Part shown: in pieces, positions 42,655 through 51,027 of the stretch
Layout of the letters: every line of letters begins with the position of its first letter
Numbering within the stretch: the stretch's first letter is position 1
From: CAZMGV01 sp964565925
GTDB lineage: Bacteria; JAGRBM01; JAHCIT01
DNA length: 64,000 nucleotides
Assembly (NCBI GenBank): GCA_964565925.1
Contig: CAZMGV010000007.1
Span: 1 to 64,000, forward strand
Direction of reading: 5' to 3'
The notes under the pieces: generated by a model
The model's database searches: none
Told to the model about the DNA's origin: nothing
Seen by the model: the letters and a program-made list of their open reading frames with translations, nothing else
Made by a program: the position numbers and the translations under genes

Positions 42655-43350
42655 TTATTTGGGAGTCTTTTCCAGTTCGGCGGATTTTTTGGGAACATCC
42701 AGCTCGTAAGAGTAGCCGTGCTCGAATTTGGAGCCGGTGGCGATCTCGTAGGTGTCCCCGAAATCGACGTCGCGGACGCGGGCGTAACCGTAACGCTCGT
42801 AAAACTTCCAGCTCATGGTGGAGTCCGTCATGAGGACCACCTGCTTGGCACCCCGGGCGTTCAATTCGCGGACGGCGCTGTCCATCAGCAGCTTGCCGAC
42901 GCCTTTGCCCTGCGCCTCTTCGTGGACGGCGAATTCGATGATTTCGGCATGCGGATTGTGTGCCGGATGCACCTTCATGAGCCGGTACATTGCGGGCAGA
43001 TACCGACGCGCATGGCGGAACGCCTCGCCTTTCCAGAATGGCAGGTTGATAAGGCCCATTCCGAGCAGCCTGAAGATCGAAAATAGAGCGCGCCTTACGG
43101 AGGCGTTGTCCACCGGGTAACCGGCAAACACAAAACCCACGATGCGCCCCGTTTCGGCGTCTTCGGCAATGAGATTCAGGTTACCCATGCCGGCCATGAC
43201 CCGGACGAAATCCCCGGCAAGCCGCCGGTGGCCCTTTTGCCAGAACGGCCAGTGGTTGTGGCCGAAAGCCGACATCTGCACCTGGGCGCAGGCTGCGGTG
43301 TCTTTCGGAAAATCGGGCGGTCGCAGCCGGTACCGGTCGTTGGCGGCCAT
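42655..43350 (-). CDS. GNAT-family N-acetyltransferase
   Basis: 231 aa. Acetyl-CoA-binding motif A is visible as IIEFAVHEEAQGKGVGKLLMDSAVRELNARGAKQVVL, with the GxG pocket in QGKGVGKLL, then motif B SMSWKFYERYGYARV. The remaining N-terminal half is longer than in minimal GNATs. The acceptor is unknown. The start overlaps the stop of the universal stress protein gene by one base, so they form a coupled pair. Confidence 0.85.
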   Translation of the reverse strand: MAANDRYRLRPPDFPKDTAACAQVQMSAFGHNHWPFWQKGHRRLAGDFVRVMAGMGNLNLIAEDAETGRIVGFVFAGYPVDNASVRRALFSIFRLLGMGLINLPFWKGEAFRHARRYLPAMYRLMKVHPAHNPHAEIIEFAVHEEAQGKGVGKLLMDSAVRELNARGAKQVVLMTDSTMSWKFYERYGYARVRDVDFGDTYEIATGSKFEHGYSYELDVPKKSAELEKTPK

Positions 43351-43835
43351 CAGGTGCTGACCACGTCTCCGGCCTTTTTGACGACCAGCACGGAGCAGGG
43401 CGAATGCTGTGCGATCTTGACCGCCATGCTGCCCAGGATAGCGTGTTCGACATTGGTATGCTGGTGGGCGGCGACAATGAGAAGTTCGGCTTCGAGGATC
43501 TTCGCCTCGCGGACGATCTCCTCCACCACGTTTCCGCGGGCGACCCGGCCGCTCACTTCGACGGCGCTGGTGGTGGCGTCCTTGGCCAGCTTGTCGATCA
43601 GCTCTTCGGCGCGCTTGGCGAACTTGTTCTTCAGGTTATCCAGTTCGTTGTACTCGGAGGTGCCGAACACGGCCTCCGTGAAGCGGTCGACCCAGGTGGC
43701 GATCGCGTCCTGCCCGACCACATAAATGAGGTACACCCGGGCGTTCATGCCGGAAGCCATCCTGACGGCCTGTTCGATAACGTGGGAGGTGATCGGCGTG
43801 AAATCGACTGCGACAAGGATGCGACGAGTGCTCAT
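43350..43835 (-). CDS. Universal stress protein (UspA family)
   Basis: 161 aa, single Usp domain: N-terminal RRILVAVDFTPITSHVIEQAV, and C-terminal LLIVAAHQHTNVEHAILGSMAVKIAQHSPCSVLVVKKA. The complete GxxGxxxxxxxxxGS/T ATP-binding motif is not evident, suggesting a non-ATP-binding UspA-like member, but this is weak evidence. First gene of a two-gene unit with a GNAT acetyltransferase. Confidence 0.88.
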   Translation of the reverse strand: MSTRRILVAVDFTPITSHVIEQAVRMASGMNARVYLIYVVGQDAIATWVDRFTEAVFGTSEYNELDNLKNKFAKRAEELIDKLAKDATTSAVEVSGRVARGNVVEEIVREAKILEAELLIVAAHQHTNVEHAILGSMAVKIAQHSPCSVLVVKKAGDVVST

Positions 43836-43894
43836 GAATGATCTCCTGCTATCAGAATCCTGTCATAGCACCGGACGGGGCGGTATGACGAACC

Positions 43895-45175
43895 TCAGAT
43901 GAGTCCCAGGCGCTTAAGCCCCTTGCGGCCGATATCTTTCCGGTAGTGGACCCCGTCCCAGCGGATTTTCCCGGCCGCTTCATAGGCGGTCTTGAGCGCC
44001 TCTTTCAGGTCCGTCCCGCGGGCCGTGACGCCCAGAACCCGTCCGCCGCTGGTGACCAGCTGGTCGTTCTTCATGGCGGTCCCGGCGTGGAATACCTTCA
44101 GGTCGTTCGTTCCCATCGGTATACCCGAAATCGGCAGCCCTTTTTTGAACTTGTCCGGGTAGCCGCCGGAGGTCATCACGATGCAGGCGGCGGCGCCGCT
44201 ATAGATCTTGAGCTTCCGGTTCGGGTCCAGTTTGCCGGTGGCGCACGTCTTCAGGATCGGCGCCAGATCTTCGTCGATCATCATCATCAGGACCTGGCAC
44301 TCGGGGTCACCGAACCGGCAGTTGTATTCGAGAATCTTTGGGCCGCCTTCGGTGACCATCAGCCCGGCATACAGGATGCCCCGGTACGGGTGCCCGGCGA
44401 GCGCCATCGCCCGCACCGTGGGCACAAGTATTTTTTCGACGACTTTTTTCAGCTGCTTTTCGTCGAGCAAAGTCGAGGGGCAGTAGGCGCCCATGCCGCC
44501 GGTATTGGGACCTTCGTCATCATCATTCACACGTTTGTGATCCTGTGCTGTAGGCAGGAGCTGGACGTTTTCGCCGTCGGTAAGGGCGAAGACGCTGATC
44601 TCTTCGCCGACCAGTTTTTCCTCGATGACAATTTTCGAGCCCGCGTCGCCGAATTCCCGCTTCGTCATAATGCGGTCGATGGCGATGATCGCCTCTTCCT
44701 GATTGTCGCACAGGATGACGCCCTTGCCGGCAGCGAGCCCGTCGGCCTTCACAACGCAGTTGAACCCCGTTTTTTCGAGGTAGCGGACTGCAGCTTTCGG
44801 GTCGGTGAAGGTCTCGCCCCGGGCAGTCGGAATGCGGTTTTCGTCGAAAATCTGTTTCGAGAACGACTTGCTCGACTCCAGTTGCGAGCCCCATTTGCTC
44901 GGTCCGAATACCGGAATTTCCGCTTTCTTGAGCGCGTCGGTCACGCCGGCCACGAGCGGCGCCTCAGGGCCCACTACCACCAGGTCGATTTTCTGCTTTT
45001 CGGCTGTTTCGACCACCTGGGCGGGGTCATTGATGTCGAGGGAGATCGTTTCGACGTCGGCGGCGACTCCGGGGTTACCCGGGGCACAAACGACCCGGGA
45101 AACGGTTGATCCCTGCTTCAGTTTCCAGGCCAGTGCATGTTCGCGGCCGCCGCCGCCCAGTACGAGGATGTTCAT
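43895..45175 (-). CDS. purD: Phosphoribosylamine-glycine ligase
   Basis: 426 aa from ATG 45175 (the longer reading to 45226 precedes the conserved MNILVLGGGGREHAL). ATP-grasp enzyme forming GAR from phosphoribosylamine and glycine in purine synthesis. Typical blocks: VGPEAPLVAGV, CVVKADGLAAGKGV, NTGGMGAYCP, and NCRFGDPECQVL. No other pur genes adjoin it, and it is divergent from an acyl-CoA synthetase gene. Confidence 0.96.
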   Translation of the reverse strand: MNILVLGGGGREHALAWKLKQGSTVSRVVCAPGNPGVAADVETISLDINDPAQVVETAEKQKIDLVVVGPEAPLVAGVTDALKKAEIPVFGPSKWGSQLESSKSFSKQIFDENRIPTARGETFTDPKAAVRYLEKTGFNCVVKADGLAAGKGVILCDNQEEAIIAIDRIMTKREFGDAGSKIVIEEKLVGEEISVFALTDGENVQLLPTAQDHKRVNDDDEGPNTGGMGAYCPSTLLDEKQLKKVVEKILVPTVRAMALAGHPYRGILYAGLMVTEGGPKILEYNCRFGDPECQVLMMMIDEDLAPILKTCATGKLDPNRKLKIYSGAAACIVMTSGGYPDKFKKGLPISGIPMGTNDLKVFHAGTAMKNDQLVTSGGRVLGVTARGTDLKEALKTAYEAAGKIRWDGVHYRKDIGRKGLKRLGLI

Positions 45176-45334
45176 GTAAAACCTTCCCTGCCGGCGAGAC
45201 CATAGCCGCTCGGGTCCCCCGTGCAAGGGGGCGGGGACCGGTCCCGGCTGAGGTTCGTCATTGACCCGGCTTCCGGGGCCGTATTACGAAACTATGCAGC
45301 AGCGACAGGTTCATATTCACGGAAGGGGTCCGGT

Positions 45335-47134
45335 ATGATCAGAGGAGACACGATCGCGCACCGTCTCGCGGAGCGGATCAAGAAGTCGGCGGCCAAAGTG
45401 GCCTTCTATTCCAAAAAGGGCGGCAAATGGGAGCCGGCTACCTGGGGCGAGCACGGAATCGCCATCCGGGAAGTGTCGATCGGACTCCGTACGCTGGGGA
45501 TCGAACCGGGCGACCGGGTCGCGATATTCGGCAACACCCGGATCGAGTGGATCCAGGCGGATCAGGCAATTCTGGGACTCGGCGGGGTCTCGGTTCCGAT
45601 CTACCAGTCGAACCTTCCGGCGGCGGCCGCCTTTATTATCCAGAATTCGGAAGCAAAGGCGATCTTTGTCGAGAATGCCGAAACGCTGAACAAGATCATC
45701 CAGGTGAAGGGCGAATGTCCGACGCTCAAATACGTCATCTCGATGGACAACTCCGCCGCCGGCAAGGGCGACGGGTTTCTCGTGTGGGACGAAATGCACG
45801 TCCGCGGCCGCGAGTTCATGCAGAAAAACGTGGACGCCTACGAAAAAGGCCTCGCCAGCGTGAAGGCCGAGAGTCTCGCCACGATCGTCTATACATCGGG
45901 CACGACCGGCAATCCCAAGGGTGTCATGCTGAGCCATTCGAACTTCACGGCCGAGCTCGACGCCATCGAAAACTGTTTCAAGACGACGGATGCCGACACA
46001 GTCCTGTCGTTCCTGCCGCTGGCGCATATCTTCGGGCGAGTGGAGGCATTCGCCGGTATCCAGATCGGATGGACGGTCTATTTCGCCGAAGCGATCGAGA
46101 AGATTGCCGACAATCTGGTCGAAGCCCGGCCGACGCTCATGTTCTCCGTCCCGCGTATCTACGAACGGGTCTATTCCAAGATCCAGGCAGGTCTGGCGGA
46201 AAGCGCCGTGAAGAAGGCGCTTTTCAACTGGGCGGTTCCGATCGGACTGGAGGCGTCGAAACTGCGGCAGGAAGGCAAGGCTCCCGGCGGCTTCCTGGCG
46301 CTCCAGTACGCCCTCGCCAAGGGGATCGTATTCTCCAAGATCACGGCGAAGCTGGGCGGCCGGCTGCGGTTCGCCATCTCCGGTGGTGCACCGCTCTCGA
46401 AACAGATCGCCGAATTCTTTGATGCCGTGGGCGTGAAGATTCTCGAAGGCTACGGACTGACGGAGACGACCGCCGCCACCAACGTGAACCGCGAGGAACG
46501 GTACAAGTTCGGCACGGTCGGGCCGGTGATTCCCGGCGCCCGGGTCAAGATTGCTCCCGACGGTGAGATCCTTCTGAGCGGTCCGACAATCTTCATGGGT
46601 TATTACCGAAACCCCGAGGCGACTGCGGAAGTCGTGAAGGACGGGTGGTTTTCCACCGGCGACATCGGGGAGATTGATGCTGATGGCTACCTGAAGATCA
46701 CCGACCGCAAGAAAGACCTGATTATAACGGCTGCAGGGAAGAATATCGCTCCGCAGAACATCGAGAACCTGCTCAAGACTGACCGTCACATCTCTCAGGT
46801 GATGGTGTATGGTGACCGGAGGAAATACCTGACGGCTGTCGTCGCTCCGAATCTCGAAGAGGTCGAAAAATGGGCCCGCAACGCCGGCCTGCAGTTCAGC
46901 CAGCCGGTCGAACTGCTCAAGCACGAGAAGGTGTTCGAGTTCATCGGCACGATTATCGAGACGAAAAACAGGGAACTGGCCAGTTACGAAACGATCAAGC
47001 GATATGTGATCGCCGAACGGGATTTCTCCGAGGCCACCGGAGAGCTCACCCCCACGCTGAAAGTGAAACGGAAAGTGGTGTTGGAGTTCTACAAATCTCA
47101 CCTAGACGCGCTTTACGACGAAAAGTTCGACTGA
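45335..47134 (+). CDS. Long-chain acyl-CoA synthetase
   Basis: 599 aa from ATG 45335, preceded by GGAAGGGG; an upstream in-frame start at 45221 would overlap purD. ANL enzyme with P-loop YTSGTTGNPKGVMLSH, GYGLTETTAATNVN, WFSTGDIGEIDADGYLKITDRKKDLI and the LTPTLKVKRK C-terminal region, as in FadD15-like long-chain synthetases. Activates a fatty acid to acyl-CoA. It is 15 bp upstream of two envelope-protein genes, so it may serve membrane-lipid turnover as well as beta-oxidation (inference). Confidence 0.91.
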   Translation: MIRGDTIAHRLAERIKKSAAKVAFYSKKGGKWEPATWGEHGIAIREVSIGLRTLGIEPGDRVAIFGNTRIEWIQADQAILGLGGVSVPIYQSNLPAAAAFIIQNSEAKAIFVENAETLNKIIQVKGECPTLKYVISMDNSAAGKGDGFLVWDEMHVRGREFMQKNVDAYEKGLASVKAESLATIVYTSGTTGNPKGVMLSHSNFTAELDAIENCFKTTDADTVLSFLPLAHIFGRVEAFAGIQIGWTVYFAEAIEKIADNLVEARPTLMFSVPRIYERVYSKIQAGLAESAVKKALFNWAVPIGLEASKLRQEGKAPGGFLALQYALAKGIVFSKITAKLGGRLRFAISGGAPLSKQIAEFFDAVGVKILEGYGLTETTAATNVNREERYKFGTVGPVIPGARVKIAPDGEILLSGPTIFMGYYRNPEATAEVVKDGWFSTGDIGEIDADGYLKITDRKKDLIITAAGKNIAPQNIENLLKTDRHISQVMVYGDRRKYLTAVVAPNLEEVEKWARNAGLQFSQPVELLKHEKVFEFIGTIIETKNRELASYETIKRYVIAERDFSEATGELTPTLKVKRKVVLEFYKSHLDALYDEKFD

Positions 47135-47149
47135 AACCACTGGAAGGTA

Positions 47150-47674
47150 ATGATGCTGACACTGATTGCCAAATTCCTGAAAATTCTCAATTCGGATGCG
47201 GAGCCGGGGCAGCTGTCTCTGGGCTTCGCATTCGGAATGGTCATGGGTTTCACTCCTGTCCTGAGCCTGCACAACCTGGTCGTGCTGTTCCTGGTGCTGG
47301 TGATCCGGTGCAACCTGTCGGCATTCCTGCTGTCGTTCGGCATCTGTTCCGGAATCGCCTGGATGATCGATCCGGTCTTCCATCAGACGGGACTTGCGAT
47401 CCTCACGAACCCGTCACTCGAGGCGACCTTTACGTCGATGTACAATCAGGCCCTCTGGCGGATCGAGCACTTCAACAACACGATCGTGATGGGAAGTTTC
47501 GTGATCTCCGTGGCCGCGTTCGTGCCGGTGGTAATCGTTTCAAACCTGCTGATCCGCAAATATCGCGAGCATGTGCTCGCGTGGGTGAACAAGTTGCAGA
47601 TCATGAAGGCCTTTAAGGCTTCCGATCTCTACCAGCTTTATCTTAAAGCGTCAGGCTGGGGGATCGTGAAATGA
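47150..47674 (+). CDS. TIGR03546-like inner-membrane protein (DUF2062-related)
   Basis: 174 aa, with about four hydrophobic segments (roughly 25-60, 60-80, 115-140). The stretch LSLGFAFGMVMGFTPVLSLHN recalls DUF2062/TIGR03546 proteins. From memory of the families, TIGR03546 genes often lie beside TIGR03545 genes, and here the stop overlaps the start of a TIGR03545-like gene by ATGA. Function unknown. ATG 47150 or 47153 may be the start; both have GGAAGG upstream. Confidence 0.78.
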   Translation: MMLTLIAKFLKILNSDAEPGQLSLGFAFGMVMGFTPVLSLHNLVVLFLVLVIRCNLSAFLLSFGICSGIAWMIDPVFHQTGLAILTNPSLEATFTSMYNQALWRIEHFNNTIVMGSFVISVAAFVPVVIVSNLLIRKYREHVLAWVNKLQIMKAFKASDLYQLYLKASGWGIVK

Positions 47675-49476
47675 AGAAGTGGATCCGCTGGCAGGGTTTG
47701 ATCGGGTTCGTGGTGGTGACGGGGCTCGTCGCCGTTCTGTGGTTTTTCTTCGTCGACAGCTGGGCGAAACGGGCGATCGAGAAGGCCGGTACACTGATGG
47801 TCGGGGCGAAAGTCGAACTGGACAGCGCGGACGTCACGTTCTCGCCGCTGGGAATGACACTGAACCGGCTCCAGGTGACGAATCCCGATAAACCGATGGA
47901 AAACGCGGTCGAGATCAAGCGGATCGCATTCAACCTCGAGACCGCCCAGCTGTTCCTGCGCAAGGCGATCATCGATGAAATGACCATGGATGGCATGGAG
48001 TTCGGCACGGCGCGCAAATATTCGGGTGAAGTCCAGAAATCGAAAGGCGACATTATTCCGAAATCGGTGAAGGACTTTGTCGCCAAGCAGACGGGACCGA
48101 TCGATTTTCCGGCGGTTGAGGTGCCGGACATCCAGGAGATCCTGAAACGGGAAGACCTGGCGTCGGTGAAGCTCGTCGAGACGATTCGTAAGGAGATCGA
48201 CGATCAGCAGGCCGAATGGAAGAAGCGGATCGACGATCTGCCCAATGAGAAGACCTTCGAGGAATACCGCCAGCGCGTGGACAAGCTGAAGAAGGGCGTC
48301 AAGGCGGGCGCCGCCGGCGCACTCGTGGCCGCCTCGGATATTTCCAAGCTGCCGCAGGAGATCCGCCAGCAGATCGACAAGATCGATTCGGCCCGGACGG
48401 AACTCGGCAAGACCATCGAGCTGGTACAGAAACGGGCGGAAGAGGCAAAAAAGGCCCCCTTCGACGACATCAACCGGCTCAAGGACAAGTACAACCTGTC
48501 GGGTAAGGGAATGGCGAACCTGACCCGCACGTTCGTGGGACCCCAGTACGCGAACTACCTGTCGCAGGCGTTCCTGTGGCACTCCCGGATCGCTCCTTAT
48601 CTGCAGAAGAAAAAGGAAGATCCCAAGGAGAAGAAGCCTGAACGGGGCAAGGGTATCGATGTCCGGTTCAGGGAAAACCGTCCGCTTCCCGACTTCCTGA
48701 TCAAGAAGTCGCTCGTCACTCTCAAGGTGAACGAAGTGGGTGCATTCAAGGGCGAAGTGCTCAACATTACGGAAGACCAGCCCGTGTGGGGCCAGCCGCT
48801 CAAGGTGAATCTGGCGGGCGACAAGCTCGAAACGGTCATCAAATCGGCGTCGCTGGGAATGGTATTCGACCATGTCCACCCCGATGCTCCGAAGGACACG
48901 GCGAGGCTCGAAGCCAGCGGTTACGAGCTGAACGACGTGGCCCTGTCCAAAAATGACAAATGGCCGATCACCCTGAAGCACGCGCTGATCAGCGCGGTTA
49001 TCAGCCTGGAGTTTATCGGCGATGCCGTGAACGGCGGGATCACCACCGGTATGTCGCCGGTCGAGATCGTCACCGGCTTCGACGCGATGAAGAATAACCC
49101 GATCGCGAAAGCGATTTCCGGGTCCCTGCACGACATCAAGCAGCTCAACATTCAGGCCGAGGTGCACGGAAAACCGGAAGATTACGATCTGACGGTCAAA
49201 TCCAATCTCGACCAGATTCTCGAAAACGCACTCGACCGGATCATCAGTGAAACGGTCGCGGAGTTCGAGAAGCGTCTCAAGGCCGAGATCATGAAGCGGG
49301 TGGAGAAACCGCTCGCGGAGATTCAGTCGAAGATCGCCCAGCTGACGGGCAACAACCCGCAGCTGGAAAAGCTGTCCAGGGAAGGCGACAAAATCCTGCA
49401 GGATGCGCTCAAGAATACCGGCATGAAGCAGCTCCCGATACCGGGCGGTCTGAAAATGCCCAAGCTGTTCAAGTAA
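47671..49476 (+). CDS. TIGR03545-like membrane-anchored envelope protein
   Basis: 601 aa. One N-terminal transmembrane helix (about 9-28) is followed by a large exported region. It begins with an AsmA-like strand set (VELDSADVTFSPLGMTLNRLQVTNPDKPMENAVEIKRIAF). The middle (about 150-290) is highly charged and probably helical. The C-terminus is helical (about 510-580), rich in Lys/Glu. Role unknown; the AsmA-like start and operon with a long-chain acyl-CoA synthetase suggest envelope lipid handling, which is inference. Confidence 0.8.
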   Translation: MKKWIRWQGLIGFVVVTGLVAVLWFFFVDSWAKRAIEKAGTLMVGAKVELDSADVTFSPLGMTLNRLQVTNPDKPMENAVEIKRIAFNLETAQLFLRKAIIDEMTMDGMEFGTARKYSGEVQKSKGDIIPKSVKDFVAKQTGPIDFPAVEVPDIQEILKREDLASVKLVETIRKEIDDQQAEWKKRIDDLPNEKTFEEYRQRVDKLKKGVKAGAAGALVAASDISKLPQEIRQQIDKIDSARTELGKTIELVQKRAEEAKKAPFDDINRLKDKYNLSGKGMANLTRTFVGPQYANYLSQAFLWHSRIAPYLQKKKEDPKEKKPERGKGIDVRFRENRPLPDFLIKKSLVTLKVNEVGAFKGEVLNITEDQPVWGQPLKVNLAGDKLETVIKSASLGMVFDHVHPDAPKDTARLEASGYELNDVALSKNDKWPITLKHALISAVISLEFIGDAVNGGITTGMSPVEIVTGFDAMKNNPIAKAISGSLHDIKQLNIQAEVHGKPEDYDLTVKSNLDQILENALDRIISETVAEFEKRLKAEIMKRVEKPLAEIQSKIAQLTGNNPQLEKLSREGDKILQDALKNTGMKQLPIPGGLKMPKLFK

Positions 49477-49482
49477 AAAAGC

Positions 49483-49518
49483 GACGCCCCGGATACTCGC
49501 CGAAGTCTCCGGGGCGTC
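49483..49518. terminator. Terminator after the acyl-CoA synthetase/TIGR0354x operon
   Basis: A perfect 11-bp stem GACGCCCCGGA/TCCGGGGCGTC (49483-49493/49508-49518), 14-nt loop. It is preceded by AAAAAA and followed by TT, so it could act in both directions. Confidence 0.65.
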
Positions 49519-49900
49519 TTACCGATCTGATCGAGGCAACACAGGCGGTGGCCTTGATCTTCATGGCCGACAGTTCAGGCGGTTGTGAAACGGGCCGAAC
49601 CTTCTCTTGTGAACATCTTCTGGATAAGCGCCGGATCTAACCGGCCGCACTTTCACCACCGGTTAAGAAAGTAGACGACGCCGAAAAGAGGGTTCAACCT
49701 TTTCGGGAAAATTATCCGTGAAACTTTTGCATCAGGGTGGTCGGCCTTAATTATTTAATAATATCAGATAGTTAATAAGCATCCGACTGTTTCTTTAAAG
49801 CCGTCGGTGCGTTCACATCTATTGAGGACAGGACGCCGGTTTAACGACCTATCCTGCTGAAACTGCACAGGTTTTCAGCAGTTGACGCAAAATAGACGGC
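49519..49900. other. Long convergent intergenic gap with hairpins and AT-rich motif
   Basis: No credible ORF in about 380 bp between two convergent genes. Visible structures: AACCGG/CCGGTT (49639-49644/49659-49664); CCGAAAAG/CTTTTCGG (49681-49688/49699-49706); an AT-rich block near 49750-49780 with an IHF-like site; and CTGCTGAAA/TTTCAGCAG (49854-49862/49873-49881). The last could terminate the diiron gene. A small RNA gene is possible but not supported by a clear promoter. Confidence 0.5.
49762..49774 (+). promoter_or_regulatory. IHF-like site in convergent gap
   Basis: TATCAGATAGTTA fits WATCAR-N4-TTR fully, with an AT-rich 5' flank (TTAATTATTTAATAA). It lies between two gene ends, where no promoter would normally be expected. 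Confidence 0.35.
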
Positions 49901-50848
49901 TCAGCTCATTTCCTGGGCGAGATCGATGGCGCTCTTCTCCGTCGCCGGACGGGAGAGCTTGTAAGGTTCCTTGTCGCCAGCCGCTTCGGCCCGGGCGATC
50001 TCGCCTTTGACGCCGAATTTCAGCGTGCTGCTGACAGCGTTGTAACGGGGGAATATCTCCCGCAGGGTCGCCGAGATCCGGACGAGAATCGAATAGCCAC
50101 GGTTCTTGGCGATGTCGGGGTTTTTCTTGCCGAGCATCTGGAACCGGCGCTGGGCTTCCATGAAGCGGTCGGCCTTAGGGTCCATGATCGCCACGACCCG
50201 GGCGAAGAAGTCGCCGAAGAACAGGAGCGCCCAAGTGAGCGACCCGAACAGGTTCAGGTTTGTCATCAGGGTCGCCAGTTCCTTGACGGTCGGCGGTTCC
50301 GACTCCTGCTTGCCGAACTCCTCCATCAGATAGAAATCCATGGCAATGTGGCGGGACTCGTCCTGGTTGATCTTCTCGATGACCGCCCGGGAGAGAGGGT
50401 CTTCCACATAGTCGTTCACGGCCCTGAGCAGCGCCACGTCCAGCACCAGTTCGCCGATCGTCACCATAGCCGAGGCGAATGCCGGGTTGATCTCCTGGAT
50501 GGTCCGCGTGATGTACCGGACCAGCATCGTGAGACGCTCGTCGGGGGTGTAGATCTTGTAGTTGTGGACGTTGAAGTAGTCGGCGAGCTTGGCGACCGCG
50601 ACCGAGTGGCGGACTTCGTCCACGTAAAAGCTCTCGTAGATTCCCTTGAGTGTCGGGTCGGGAACCTTTTTCGAGAGTTCCAGGAAGGTCAGTCCGGCGA
50701 TCCGTTCGACATAAATCAGGTTCGTGAACGCCTGGCAGATCTCCATCTCGTCGAATCGTGACAGCGCGATCGGCTTCACGGTGAAGTCGAAGTCATCGAC
50801 GTTCCACTGGCCCCGGTGGCAACGGTCGAGCATGCGCTGAAGATCCAT
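49901..50848 (-). CDS. Ferritin-like diiron oxygenase family protein
   Basis: 315 aa, four-helix-bundle diiron-carboxylate type. Probable metal ligands: a Glu in NLIYVERIAGLTF, the ExxH pair in DEVRHSVA, a Glu in IGELVLDVAL and the ExxH pair in DESRHIAMD. This E...ExxH...E...ExxH pattern matches AurF-like N-oxygenases and acyl desaturase-type proteins, but I cannot choose between them. No signal peptide. An inverted repeat (50890-50907) lies about 42 bp upstream of its start. Confidence 0.78.
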   Translation of the reverse strand: MDLQRMLDRCHRGQWNVDDFDFTVKPIALSRFDEMEICQAFTNLIYVERIAGLTFLELSKKVPDPTLKGIYESFYVDEVRHSVAVAKLADYFNVHNYKIYTPDERLTMLVRYITRTIQEINPAFASAMVTIGELVLDVALLRAVNDYVEDPLSRAVIEKINQDESRHIAMDFYLMEEFGKQESEPPTVKELATLMTNLNLFGSLTWALLFFGDFFARVVAIMDPKADRFMEAQRRFQMLGKKNPDIAKNRGYSILVRISATLREIFPRYNAVSSTLKFGVKGEIARAEAAGDKEPYKLSRPATEKSAIDLAQEMS

Positions 50849-50889
50849 CAGATACCCTCACTGGCGGCCGGCGATTTGCTCGCAGCCGG

Positions 50890-50907
50890 ACTGACGCACG
50901 TGTCAGT
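50890..50907. promoter_or_regulatory. Candidate operator between diiron and S1C protease genes
   Basis: ACTGAC-N6-GTCAGT, a perfect 6-bp inverted repeat in the divergent promoter region, of a size typical for TetR-type dimers. The nearest TetR gene is 4 kb away (55020-55628); no link is demonstrated. Confidence 0.35.
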
Positions 50908-51027
50908 TAAAAGCCTCTTAACCAGTTTGAGGCGATGCGGCAAGCTCCCGGTTTGTGCTTCCGGGTATCCGCGTACAGAATAACCGCACTCCAAAACCTC
51001 CCGGTTCACGGAAAGGACCTCATCCCG

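Noticed and set aside
45317..49167. Long antisense ORFs (594 and 509 codons) opposite the acyl-CoA synthetase and TIGR03545-like genes
   Set aside because: Compositional artefacts of codon bias; translations are His/Arg/Asp-rich and resemble no protein.
50865..50880. Further sigma-54-like element upstream of the S1C protease gene
   Set aside because: CGGCCGGCGATTTGCT keeps the GG-N10-GC spacing but has three mismatches; such matches are expected by chance in GC-rich spacers. The same applies to CGGTACACCGGTAGCA at 33344.
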